Of a stretch of 26,235 nt of DNA, positions 1 to 12,807 are shown in pieces. Made by a program: the position numbers and the translations under genes. The notes beneath the pieces were generated by a model. The model worked only from the letters and a program-made list of their open reading frames with translations. It did not search any database and was not told where the DNA came from. Origin of the DNA: Pigoraptor vietnamica (Eukaryota > Opisthokonta > Filasterea); contig CALSCQ010000837.1 of the NCBI GenBank assembly GCA_943704525.1, positions 1 to 26,235 of the forward strand, written 5' to 3'. The first letter of the stretch is position 1; each line of letters starts with the position of its first letter.

Positions 1-89
<89 letters not shown>
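1..89. repeat. (GA)n-(GT)n compound microsatellite
   Basis: Perfect GA dinucleotides run from the window edge to about 54 and change directly into GT dinucleotides to about 89. The repeat is cut by the window edge, so its full length is unknown. It lies just beyond the 3' end of the minus-strand gene at 121-889. Confidence 0.97.
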
Positions 90-93
<4 letters not shown>

Positions 94-120
94 TGTGTGG
101 TGTGTACGTGTCTGTAGGAC

Positions 121-889
121 TCACGCTTGCTCGATATCGGGTTTCGAATCATTCAAGCCCTTCAGCTCTGCCCTCAGCGCTGCATTGCAGCCCTCCAAAA
201 CGGGCACAGTCGTTGCAAGCGACGGAACGGCCGCTGAAAACGGATGAAAGCATTCGTTAGAACGAGAAGGGGATGTTGGGCGTGAGAAAGGGAAAGGGTA
301 GGGGAGCAGAATCCGAGTGGTGTAGTGGTGTAACACAGAATATGTTCGCGTGTGAGTTTTTTTTTTTTTCTCTGGAGCACGAGACATGTCTGCGTGGTCT
401 GTGGTTTCTCCCACAATAATGGTGCCATGAGTGCGCGTGTATGCGACAGTGTGTGCTTCTTCGCACAACATAATAATAGCCGCACGTGCGTGTGGATGTG
501 TGATTGCGTGCGTATACGTGTGCAAACGGGTGAGGACGAATGCGCGCGTACATGCTACGCATGTGCTTGCGTATGTGTGTAAGCGCTGGGTGCGTGAAGA
601 AGAGAAAAAGTCACTTGCCACTGTCCGCATTTATCCAGTCGTCGTGACTGACAAAGTACGTCTTGTTCGCATCGAGTTCAGCCTCCATGGGCTCCGGCTG
701 CGCGTCCTCTCTGTCGGTGTCGAAGAGGCCCACCTTCGCTTTCACCGCCGCCCTGAGCGAAGCGCCCACCTTAATAGAGATGAAGCTCCACAGCCCCTCG
801 ACAGTAAGAGGGAAAAAGCGCGCCAACAAGTCCCTCTGAACAAAGGCAGAGCGGCCCTCCAGCACGAAGCGATACTGAAGCGAGTCCAT
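121..889 (-). CDS. Small two-exon protein of unknown function (about 126 aa)
   Basis: I do not recognise this gene. Proposed model: exon 1 889..622, exon 2 233..121, TGA stop at 121-123. Exon 1 opens with ATG (MDSLQYRFVLEGRS) and has balanced, globular-looking composition with an acidic stretch near the end (LFDTDREDAQPEPMEAEL). Exon 2 follows a very good acceptor: a TTCTAAC branch point, then a pyrimidine-rich CATCCGTTTTCAG. It encodes a short helix-forming C-terminus (LEGCNAALRAELKGLNDS) that could be a coiled coil. The donor is the weak point. GACA|GTGGCA keeps the frame with exon 2. The alternative GCAA|GTGACT would shift it and end at 174. The 388-nt intron contains GT-rich sequence like other introns here. 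No conserved motif tells its function. Confidence 0.45.
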
Positions 890-1644
890 GGAAAGAGAGC
901 GTCAGTGAAAGATTCGTGGAGGAACGTAGGGAGGAGAGTAAATGTGCAACGGGAGTTTCAACGATTAGTTCACCCCCAAATCAGCCGCGCCAAATGAGGG
1001 CACGAATTGACGTCGATGTGGCGTCACCTATTTCAACTGACTCGCCTGAATAGCATACGGTTCACACAACTGACGGCTCGAGTATGACTAAGGGCCTATA
1101 TCAGCCACCGGCAATCATTCACTGAACGGACGCGGCGTTCATGTCCATCAGTGGACGATGCCAAGCGGTGTCAGTGTATGCGTGCACTAGCGAATACCCG
1201 GTGTGGTGTATGTGCAATGTGTGTGTCTGTCGGCTCGGTGTGCCGACGTGCCATGACTGTGTCCGTGTGGCAGAGAGACCGCCACAGTATTGGCCGCGGC
1301 GCGTGCCCCCAATCGCCGTCCGACTTTCTATTCCCTGGTGCGACATGAATTGCCACGCAATGTTCGGGCACGTCCTCTACCGTTCGTTACAGTATGTCCG
1401 CTCCGTCGCCATGTGTGCATGCGGCTTGTCCAGCACGGTTAGGCACGGCCGAGTCGACTTGATTGGCCCGCAGTTCCACCGGCACCGCCCACTGACACGG
1501 ATAGTCGCTCGCCAGACGATCCAATCATTCGTTGGGCGGCCTGGTGGTCAGGTACGCCACTGCGTTGGCAAATGGGGCTCGGCCCGGGGCGAATAATTTC
1601 ATTACGCACGCAAGTCGAAAGACGGGTGGACAGAGCCATTCAGC
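890..1644. other. Gap between two minus-strand genes; no convincing gene
   Basis: This stretch holds the promoter side of the 121-889 gene and the 3' side of the TPPP-like gene. Reading frames of 60-150 codons exist on both strands, but they are rich in Cys, Arg and His, start at random and lack splice-consistent partners or family motifs. A frame on the minus strand ending at 1602 could be an alternative C-terminus of the TPPP-like gene. Nothing else could be supported. Confidence 0.5.
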
Positions 1645-2156
1645 TCATAGAATGTATGTTTGCTGCACAGGCGGGCGGTAGACCGTTGTGTCCGTGCACA
1701 TTCGCTGGGCGGGTGTGTCTTGAATGTTGCCGTGCGCACGCGAGAAGTCCCACGCCAGCCCGTTGTGCCGCACAAACGTCGAACCGCGCGCCTCGGCTCG
1801 CACAATCTGGCTGAGGTCGCGCACAATCCCGTCACTTGCGGCGGCATTGAGTGTGCCGGACCCCGTGACAAAGCGCTGCCGATACACTCCGGTGAAATTG
1901 TCTGCGCAACAGACGATGCTGCCGTTAGTGATGCACCCACACAATGTAACGGCATGCGGCGATGATACTCACTCGGATTGCTGAGGCGGTCGAATACCGT
2001 GTTATGGCCGGGAAGGGGCGCAATGGACTAAGGGTACCGATGCAGGGCACATTAGAAACGGAAAGGTACCCGCAGACGCAACAAAGTCCAATGCTTCGCA
2101 CAACAATGCTGCCCAAGGAACATGCTCACAAATGCCTACTCATACTGGCCCCTCCC

Positions 2157-2194
<38 letters not shown>

Positions 2195-2967
2195 CACACA
2201 CACACGCACGCACACGCATGCACACCACACACACACACACATAACACATAACACACACACACACACACAACGGCGGAGTGCATCCCCGTACTCAACCAGT
2301 AGTCAACCAATCCTAAAATCCACCCCGCCCTACATTCCGCTACCCAAACTTCCACTGCAAAGAGGCCAGCACATACCCTCGCTAATGTGTAGTTGTAAAT
2401 CTGCGCGATGGCAGTGGCGATACATGTGCATGTTAGCAAAACATGCCGATCCCACAAGTGCACGCCACTAGCGCACACTCACTTTCGTCCACGGAGTTTC
2501 CGGTAGCGTCTGCCGCCGTCGCCTCCCCGGAGAATTGACAGGCGTCTCGTGCTTTATCAACCCCGCCAGCGTGACGTTGTGTACGGTGTGCTGGCGACTT
2601 CGGGACGTCCTCTGATACATGGTGAGATCATCAGCAAGAGCCCAATTAATACGGGCGACTGACGGGGGGCGTTTCATACCTGCGTGCTCGGCGGATACGC
2701 CGGCGTGTAAGGATCCCCTGGTACGGCATGCAACGGCGTCTGATTGACACCCCGCGCATATTTCGGCGGCGGTTGTGAGTGCGGTTCCGGGTCCTCGTAA
2801 TACCGCTCGTCGTCGTAGGCCTCGTCCACCGCATCTTCCTCGGCGTAAGGGCCCTGTGCATCGTCGTACCCTTCACCATCGTCCACATACGCGTGCGATG
2901 TGTGCGCCGCAGGGAGCTTCCCTGTCGCCCGCGAGTACCCGCTCATTCTTCGCGCGACACCAGGCAC
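1645..2967 (-). CDS. TPPP/p25-alpha-like microtubule-associated protein (about 242 aa)
   Basis: Exons: 2967..2680, 2611..2483, 2027..1973, 1901..1645; donors GTATGA, GTGAGT, GTGAGT; phases 0, 0, 1. The TPPP/p25-alpha family binds and bundles microtubules and is largely confined to organisms with cilia. The signature is created by splicing exon 3 to exon 4: VFDRLSNPNNFTGVYRQRF at residues 150-168. It matches the family core DRLTDxxxYTGxxKxRF, with the invariant DRL and (F/Y)TG. Residues 1-96 are a low-complexity acidic tail (DDGEGYDDAQ...DERYYEDPEP), and 97-139 are basic. A conserved-looking DLSQIVR follows the core. The N-terminal EF-hand-like half of animal TPPP is absent, so this resembles the short or partial p25-alpha proteins of protists. 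A second in-frame ATG at 2943 would shorten it by eight residues. The C-terminus after about residue 190 is uncertain, because another frame running to 1602 also looks protein-like. Confidence 0.72.
2157..2271. repeat. (CA)n microsatellite in intron 2 of the TPPP-like gene
   Basis: Runs of CA broken by short CTACAC, CGCACG and CATAACA interruptions fill the middle of the 455-nt intron 2482..2028. On the sense strand of the gene this is a GT run. Confidence 0.95.
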
Positions 2968-3539
2968 GCAATGCGGCAGTTGGGCGCATGCCCGCCAACA
3001 AATCTGTTATCGCGAGGCAAGTGAGTGGAGTTGACGCAGGTATGCAGCTGGGTGTGACCCTCGCCTTCTGCGGTTGTGCCTCGCAAGTGCTTGTGGTGAG
3101 TCGCGTGACTGGACATCCATGCCACCCTCTCCCAGCGACTGAAATAATTCTCAATTCCATACACAATTCATACTAAGTGATGCGCTAAATAACGCAATTT
3201 CTGTGTTTACAGTCACACGGCAACTGGTCACTACCCCGGATGATAGTGTCGTCTTTGTTGCCGTTGTCATGGCATCCATTGGTGTACTTACAATAAGCTT
3301 TAAATTAGAATAGAAAGCACGCTATTAAGTATATTTTACGATAATGTGAATTACACTGTGGCCGATGCAACGCTCTGACTTAAGTGCCGATTGGTACTGT
3401 GAGACGCACCAAATCGCACCTCTCAAACACGACATCACTCGGACTCGCTTCGTTGTGGCGTCTCCCATTGCTGTTCTCTGCGGTTGGCTGCCTCGCAATC
3501 ACTCGTTTTTCCGCTGAGCCGCCGCGCGCAAAGGGGGAA
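2968..3539. promoter_or_regulatory. Shared intergenic region between divergent TPPP-like and CATIP genes
   Basis: A 572-bp gap separates the two start codons. The part from about 3160 to 3380 is markedly AT-rich compared with the GC-rich flanks (for example the stretch around 3295-3350), as expected for a bidirectional promoter. An X-box-like site lies at 3212 and a GTTGCC half site at 3257. The frame in front of the CATIP ATG is open back to 3384 but has no ATG. Confidence 0.6.
3212..3224. promoter_or_regulatory. RFX X-box-like element
   Basis: GTCACACGGCAAC fits the RFX X-box pattern GTNRCC-N(0-3)-RGYAAC with one mismatch: A for the last C of the left half, spacer of one, and a perfect right half GGCAAC. 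It lies about 245 bp from the TPPP-like ATG and 316 bp from the CATIP ATG. RFX factors drive ciliary genes in animals and choanoflagellates. A single 13-bp match could be chance. Confidence 0.4.
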
Positions 3540-5881
3540 ATGCCGGCGGACGTGTCGGATCTCCCCTTCAAGGTCCCCGCCGTCGACGACATACCGCTGG
3601 AGGAGCCCTCGGTGCGCGCAGATGCCGCAGCTCTCGAGTACCTCGATAGCCTCGGTGGGTATCAGCCGCCTGGCCATCCGCACAGTCACTAGACCCAGTG
3701 CGTGCATGGACTTATGGTTGTACCGCAGGCCGAGGGGCGGAGGATGCGGCGCTGTTCACAGACGACATGATAGTAACCACCGAAAGCGGGCGCGTCGATG
3801 GCGAATCCACCGTCGCTGTCGAGCGCTCCGAATATCGCGGCGAGGCGTGCTATCGGGTTATATCGCACAGCCAGGCCCGTCTGTCGGAGGAGGCCTCAGT
3901 TGGCCTGTCATTCACTGGTGGGTAGAGTTGTGCTTGTCTTGTCGAGCTTGTACTTATGTGCGTGTCTGTGTGTGCGTGTGCATGTGCGTGTCCTGTCAGT
4001 GTGCGCCCTGTGCGCGTCTGTATCTATGTGGTGTGTGCCCGTCTGTATCTCGGTGTTGCGCCCTGTGCGTCAGGGTGTGTGCGTGTCTGTATCTCTGTGT
4101 GTGTACGGTGGCGGGTGAAGATGACGATTTATGTTGTATCTTCCTGCTACGCGCCTCGGCGCTTGCATTTGTCCGCTAGAGGGGTGCCTGTTAATGTGAG
4201 CGTCGCGTGCAGCCTACGTGAGCTTTGGGCTCGAGACCCTCCGCCAGGACTGCCATCAGTTTGTGCGCATCAACGACCGCGTGCAGGAGAAGCGCTCCTT
4301 CGTGGCCATCGAAGACAACTATCTCGTCGTGGCCGCCTCGGAGGTCGACGGCTCGCTGAGGGTGTGCAAGTACGACCGCAGCGCGCTCAGAGGATTCATC
4401 TCCGAAGGTATGTCTTCTGCACCGCGTGCGCTCGCCACTGTTTTCTGCGCATTCTGCCTGTCGGCAATGTCGCGTGTGTGCTATCGTGTGTGTCGTCAAT
4501 GCATGTGCCTGTGTGTGTATGCAGTCCCATGAACTTATGACATCTTCTTTGCACGTGGTGTGTGTTGTCGTATCTGTTGTCAATGCATGTGCCTGTGTGT
4601 ATATGCAATCCCATGAACTTATGGCATCTGCTTTGAACGTGGTGTGCGTCGTCGTGTGTGGTACGAATAATCCTACGTACTGCGTATCGTACTGCGCGAC
4701 GTCTTAATTCGCCATTCCGCCCCTGTTCCTCCGTCGCACGCCTTCCAACGCAGCGTCGGACCGCATCCTCCAGCGCCTGCTTGCTCTCGAGCACCGCGCC
4801 GTCACGCGCCCCTTTGAATTTGCGGCGCTCAATGCCGACAACACGCTCGCGCGCGCCGTGTACGAATCGCTTCCGCCCAAGGAAGAGGTCATTGGGGACG
4901 AGACGCACACTGTGATTGGCATCGGTGCGTCCGCCATATGATCTCTATTGGCCTGCGCGTCCGCACATTTCGAATGCGGCGCGTTATAATCGCAACTTTT
5001 CCTTTTCACTCGGTTTATTTGCGACCCTTCAGTCAGCCCCCCCCCCCCCCCCCCCCCCCTCTCCCAAACACACAGCCCGTCCTCTTACTCAATATCATAC
5101 GCGCATACCCTTCACTCGCTTAACAGCGGAGTGATCCCCTTTGCCTGTCTTGCCGCACCTCTCTGCGTGCCCATTAGTTTTCCTCTCCTCGCACACCGTC
5201 TCTCGCGAAAACGGCATCTTCCCTGGCCTTTCTGCTTACCCCACCGCTTCAGGCCGCCGAATTGTGCGTCCCGACCCCGTTCGCGCCGACGACGACGATG
5301 CGGCGCACCTCCACACGGAATGGCATTCGTATTACATGCCTGACGGTCACTGCGCCGCGCGGATTCAGCTGGGCGCACCCGTCTTCTCCGTCATCAGGCC
5401 ACCCAACCCCGTCAAATACGCGAGCCGACGTGGGTTCTTGTTGCCGCATTCTACGCAACGCGCACACGTCGCTGTGCACCCGCGGTGTGCTCACATGTAT
5501 CCCATCCCCCCGCAGCGTCGTCTGCGAAGGCGCCGGTGCCGAACGAAGACGCGTTTTGGGAGACAGACATGGAGCTCATGTCCGATTTTATTCAGAAGAA
5601 AGTGGGTGGACTCTGCATGCGCCATAGCCGTTGTGGATCTGCTGTGTCGCCCCTACTCTAAGCCATGTATGAATAACCGCTGTGGGTCCGCTGCCACTGA
5701 ATCCACGTGACCGCAGGACCAGCTCCGCCGCGACCACCAGCACTACATCGAGCAGCACCCCGAGCTCACTGCGCTCCTCTCGGACTTCATGTCGGTGCTA
5801 TTGCAGCGCACGCCGGACAACGTCTACGAATTTGCCGCGGAATTCTTTGGGCCGTTCAGCACAACAGCGACTAATGCTTAG
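3540..5881 (+). CDS. CATIP: CATIP homologue, ciliogenesis-associated TTC17-interacting protein (365 aa)
   Basis: Exons: 3540..3654, 3729..3917, 4213..4407, 4754..4924, 5253..5429, 5516..5601, 5717..5881 (TAG). The spliced frame is open throughout and gives 365 residues; vertebrate CATIP is similar in length. The order matches the family. ALEYLDSL near residue 30 is followed by a beta-rich body with SEYRGEACYRVISHSQA and AYVSFGLETL. At 245-267 comes the hallmark TEWHSYYMPDGHCAARIQLG, then FWETDMELMSDF, and a C-terminal RIIa-type helical pair (EQHPELTALLSDFMSVLLQ...) around 320-356. Human CATIP binds TTC17 and supports actin polymerisation needed for ciliogenesis; a role in cilium assembly is inferred here. 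The first five introns are all phase 1 and the last is phase 0. The start is the first ATG in a frame that extends upstream without one. Confidence 0.88.
4495..4660. repeat. 84-bp imperfect tandem duplication in CATIP intron 3
   Basis: GTCAATGCATGTGCCTGTGT starts at 4495 and again at 4579, and the similarity continues through CCCATGAACTTATG and TTGAACGTGGTGTG or its variant. The two copies differ at scattered sites. They sit wholly inside the intron 4408..4753. Confidence 0.9.
5037..5059. repeat. Poly-C run of 23 in CATIP intron 4
   Basis: An unbroken C tract lies in the intron 4925..5252. Such tracts are prone to length error in sequencing, and this one has no effect on the reading frame. 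Confidence 0.97.
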
Positions 5882-6125
5882 CCCTCTGTGCGTGTGTCCC
5901 TCCTGCCCCTTCGCTCGCGTCGTCGCTGCGTGCCGCTGCCTCTGCGTCTCCGAATATAACTCGTTTCTATTGAAGCACATGCCCAACTGAGGTCAATAGG
6001 TGTACTAAACTCGCAACGCAAGGCGACGCAACGCACGGAAACAAAAAGCAGCAAACAACTGCACGCACACACGCAAGACGCGACGCCACGCGCTGACACG
6101 CACGCACGCACGCAGTCCAACTTGC

Positions 6126-8157
6126 TTAGCCAGTGCCGTCGGCCACGCGGGGACTGCCATCGACAGCAGCGTCTCGCACAGGCGGCTCGTCCGCCACTTG
6201 TTCGCGCGCGCCGGCTGTGTCGCCTTGCCCCGCAGCGGCCGTCTGGAATACGTCAGCGTCCGCAGGGCGAGTGGGTACCTCCGGCAAGTGCTCTGGTGTC
6301 ACAGGCCGCGTACTCACGCGGGGAACTTCGGCAATACTTGCCAGCGGCGCCCCATGCACGCTTGCGAAGGGCGACGACCCGCGCGCACGCGCTTGCCCAT
6401 CCGCAGTGGGAGGGAGTGCGAGGTGCGGTTGGTCCGCCACGGCGGCAACAGCAGCTGCGGCGTCCGCAGCGGCCACAAAAATGGCGAGGGGAGAAGAGTT
6501 GGGGAGGTTTAGCGCTGGTGCACCCAAGGTCAGCGACGTAGGTCCACGCTGAGGGTGCGGCGCACCGAGCGCGGTGGGGCTCGCCGGCGCGGATGAGCGG
6601 CGCGCAATGTCCGTCTTGAGGGCCATGATGGTGCGCATGCGTTTCGCTTCGCTCTCAGGGCCGCCCTCCAGCGAGTGCTTGCGGTCCAGGGGCGGGGCGG
6701 CCGGCTGTGGCGCGTCCGCCGGTCCCTCGCGCGCTCCCGCTCCCCAGGCGTCGGGCGTCGCGGGCTGTGCGTAGCCAGGTGACATCTCGCGCCCGGTCGG
6801 GTGGCTGCTGCGCCCCGTCGGTGTTGACGGTGCAGACGCGAGCTTCGACGCCCGCTTGACGATGCCGCCGGACCCCTTGGTGCGTGGCGGTGCGCTGCCC
6901 GCGCTCGAGTCGTCCTTCGTGCGCATGGGGGCGCGCGCACGCCGCTTGTAGGACCCGTCTGCAAAGAGGTGGAGGGTGTTTGGGTCGATTGTCCAGAAGG
7001 CGCCCTTGCCCGGCTCCGACTCTGGCCGCGGCTGCTTCACGAAGCACTTGTTGAGGGACAAATTGTGCCGAATCGAATTCTGCGACAACAAACAACCCTC
7101 GGTTAGTGGTGTCCAGACCACGCAAGCTAGTTGACCGGCACACACAACTGGCGCCGCACCTGCCACCCGTTGTCAGCCTTCCGATAGTACGGATAGTGGT
7201 CGATGATGTACGTGTAAATCCCGTTGAGGGTGAGCCGCCTGTCCGCCGTCGAATTGATCGCCTGCGCAATCAGCGTCGCGTACGAAAACGGCGGCTTGAC
7301 GGTAGTGTCTGTGCGGTAGTCGGCGTTCGCCGTCTGTGCCAGTAGCGACGCCGTCGAGGGGCTCGGTGGTCCAGACACCGGGCTGAGGGTGCCTGTGGGG
7401 GACGGTGGCCCCGAGTGCGCCTGCTGCTGCTCCTGCGCCGCGAGCTCCTCAGGAAGGGCAATGCGGGGCTTGCGGCGCATGGGCTTCAGCGACTGTGTCA
7501 CCACGCCCACGGGCAGAAGAAAGTAGACAACCACGTCGCCCACGAAAATGACGCTCCTGCAGAAACCAAGCGTGCGTGGGGCAGTGAGTTACTTACGGCG
7601 ACTGTTGTGGCAAGAAGCAAGGACGACACCCAAAGCGCAAAGACCGTTTGCACGCACCTGGAGGAAAGCGGCATGGGCGATGACGAGGGCGTAACCGTGA
7701 CGCCGTCCACAACAACGCCATTCTTCCCCAGACACCGCAACATAAACCGGCGCGTCGCAAAGTCGTACTCGATGCGCGCGTGCTTTCGCGAGAGCTGCTT
7801 CGAATTTCCAAGGTCCACGTCTACGTCGTCCGCCCGCTGCGTTTTCCGCCCCAGGGTGACTTGCAGCGTCTGTATGTAGTACACAAAATTCTCGCCCTGC
7901 AACTTCGCGTACGCCTGCACGGGCGACGTTTCGACCCCGCTCACAACGGGCGTCGCGGGCACATCGACGCGCCGAACGCCCGTTGCCGGCGTCTCAGAGT
8001 CGCCGTGCCGCACTTTGGCGGTCGCGGGTGTGCTGGGCACATGTGCACCGGCCGCTGGCTGCGCGAGGCCGCCGTACACGAGCGGGCCATCCGCGCGCGC
8101 CGCGGGAAACTGCGGGTGACCGGGGGCCCCCCCCGAGGCAGGGGGACCCGACGCCAT
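6126..8157 (-). CDS. FOXK: FHA plus forkhead transcription factor, FOXK-like (616 aa)
   Basis: Exons: 8157..7658, 7556..7160, 7079..6126 (TAA). Residues 1-83 are Pro/Ala/Gly-rich. An FHA phosphopeptide-binding domain spans about 84-184: GRK at 103, [14 protein letters not shown] around 118-131, GKNGVVVDG, then [11 protein letters not shown] after the first intron. The forkhead domain spans about 254-350, from [14 protein letters not shown] through GWQ at 297-299 and [15 protein letters not shown], with [10 protein letters not shown] in wing 1 and a basic YKRRARAP end. The 240-residue tail is Pro/Ala/Ser-rich and probably disordered. FHA plus forkhead is the architecture of animal FOXK and yeast Fkh1/Fkh2, nuclear factors that act in cell-cycle and metabolic control; exact orthology is not resolved. 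Intron 1 (101 nt) cuts the FHA domain and intron 2 (80 nt) cuts the recognition helix between Q and N. The gene converges on CATIP, 244 bp between stops, and diverges from AlaRS. Confidence 0.92.
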
Positions 8158-8386
8158 GCAGCGATACCAACCAGCAATCAACACAATCTGACGACGGCTA
8201 CACTCGGCGCGCCGTCACGTCGCCATTTCTGCGCCGCGTCTGGCGTGGGGGACACACGGCGACGCGCGCAACGCCGATTAGGAGGATGTGTGTGCTGAGC
8301 AGTGGGCTTTGAAAAAGGCGCCGTCGTGTGCACATGGGACGACCACGAATGCGGCGACAGACGGGAACTCTCGGAGTGTATGGGAT

Positions 8387-8388
<2 letters not shown>

Positions 8389-8419
<31 letters not shown>
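8389..8419. repeat. (GT)n microsatellite in the FOXK/AlaRS intergenic region
   Basis: About 15 uninterrupted GT units between the two divergent genes. This is one of the few longer dinucleotide runs in this window outside an intron. Confidence 0.95.
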
Positions 8420-8420
<1 letters not shown>

Positions 8421-8661
8421 CCGCCGGTGTGGTGTGTGCCCGTGTATGCGTCAGTCTCAGCGCCAACGCACACTCGTGCCGCTATTCCACATGACGCATT
8501 GTTTACTGTTGGCTCACTATGGGCTCACTATGGAAATGCATTCAGTACCACTGTCTATGGCGATGGGAAATGTACGGCGAAATAATCGCAGTTCACTATG
8601 GAAGATGTATGGGACGCGAAAGCGGCAATTATCGCGATGACGGAGATCTTCGCACCTAGGT

Positions 8662-8712
8662 CACGTGGGTCACGGTCACGTGGATACGTAGCACGTGACC
8701 GCTGTTCACGTG
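8662..8712. promoter_or_regulatory. Array of four CACGTG E-boxes at exact 15-bp spacing
   Basis: CACGTG occurs at 8662, 8677, 8692 and 8707, a constant 15-bp period. Flanks are TCACGTGGG, TCACGTGGA, GCACGTGAC and TCACGTGAC, so every copy carries a T or AC extension on at least one side, as bHLH-leucine zipper factors of the USF/TFE/Myc type prefer. The array ends 78 bp before the AlaRS ATG, so it most likely controls that gene. It could also serve the FOXK-like gene, whose start is 505 bp away. Confidence 0.75.
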
Positions 8713-8789
8713 ACTGCGCACTTTCATTTCCGTGGTCGTGCTGGCTTTGAGACACAACGGGAATCACAGCACACGAAGCGCCGGCGACC

Positions 8790-12480
<3,691 letters not shown>

Positions 12481-12807
12481 TGTGGTCACATGAATTAATA
12501 TTTTGCGCATGCTCGTCTTCAATCTGCAATACTTCGTGACAATCTCGCTGATTGGGTTCTTTGGCATATCGCACAGTGTGGATGAACACGTGCGTGAAGC
12601 TGCTGCGACTTTGACAACAGTTTACTGTACTCGGATTCGTACTGAGTAGTGGGTTCGAAAGTTGAAAGGAAGAGTTCCCTTTATTGGGCGTGGGCTGGTG
12701 ATTCCACTTTGGGTGCTGTGGTCTGTTCGATTGCAATGTTATAGATTGAAGACTTGCGTTGATAGAGCAGGCATGTGCTCCTTTCGGCGCTATTCTACAG
12801 TTGTCAG
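12481..12807. other. Convergent gap between AlaRS and vault PARP stop codons
   Basis: A 327-bp 3' intergenic region, less GC-rich than the flanking genes, with an AATTAATATTTT stretch right after the AlaRS stop. I see no gene or structured RNA in it. Confidence 0.7.

Larger units (their letters stand above)
8158..8789. promoter_or_regulatory. Bidirectional promoter region between FOXK-like and AlaRS genes
   Basis: A 632-bp gap between divergent start codons. It holds a perfect GT run (8389-8419) and an 11-bp direct repeat GCTCACTATGG at 8512 and 8523, with a near copy GTTCACTATGG at about 8591. The E-box array (8662-8712) lies close to the AlaRS start. No coding frame is convincing. Confidence 0.7.

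Noticed and set aside
1141-1596. 151-codon plus-strand frame between genes 1 and 2
   Set aside because: Cys/Arg-rich random composition with no motif or consistent splice partners.
1645-1907. RCC1-type repeat, first suspected from the NGSIVCCADNFTG-like frame
   Set aside because: The Cys-rich part is intron (GTGAGT donor, CACTAAC branch, TTGCGCAG acceptor). After splicing the sequence is the p25-alpha motif.
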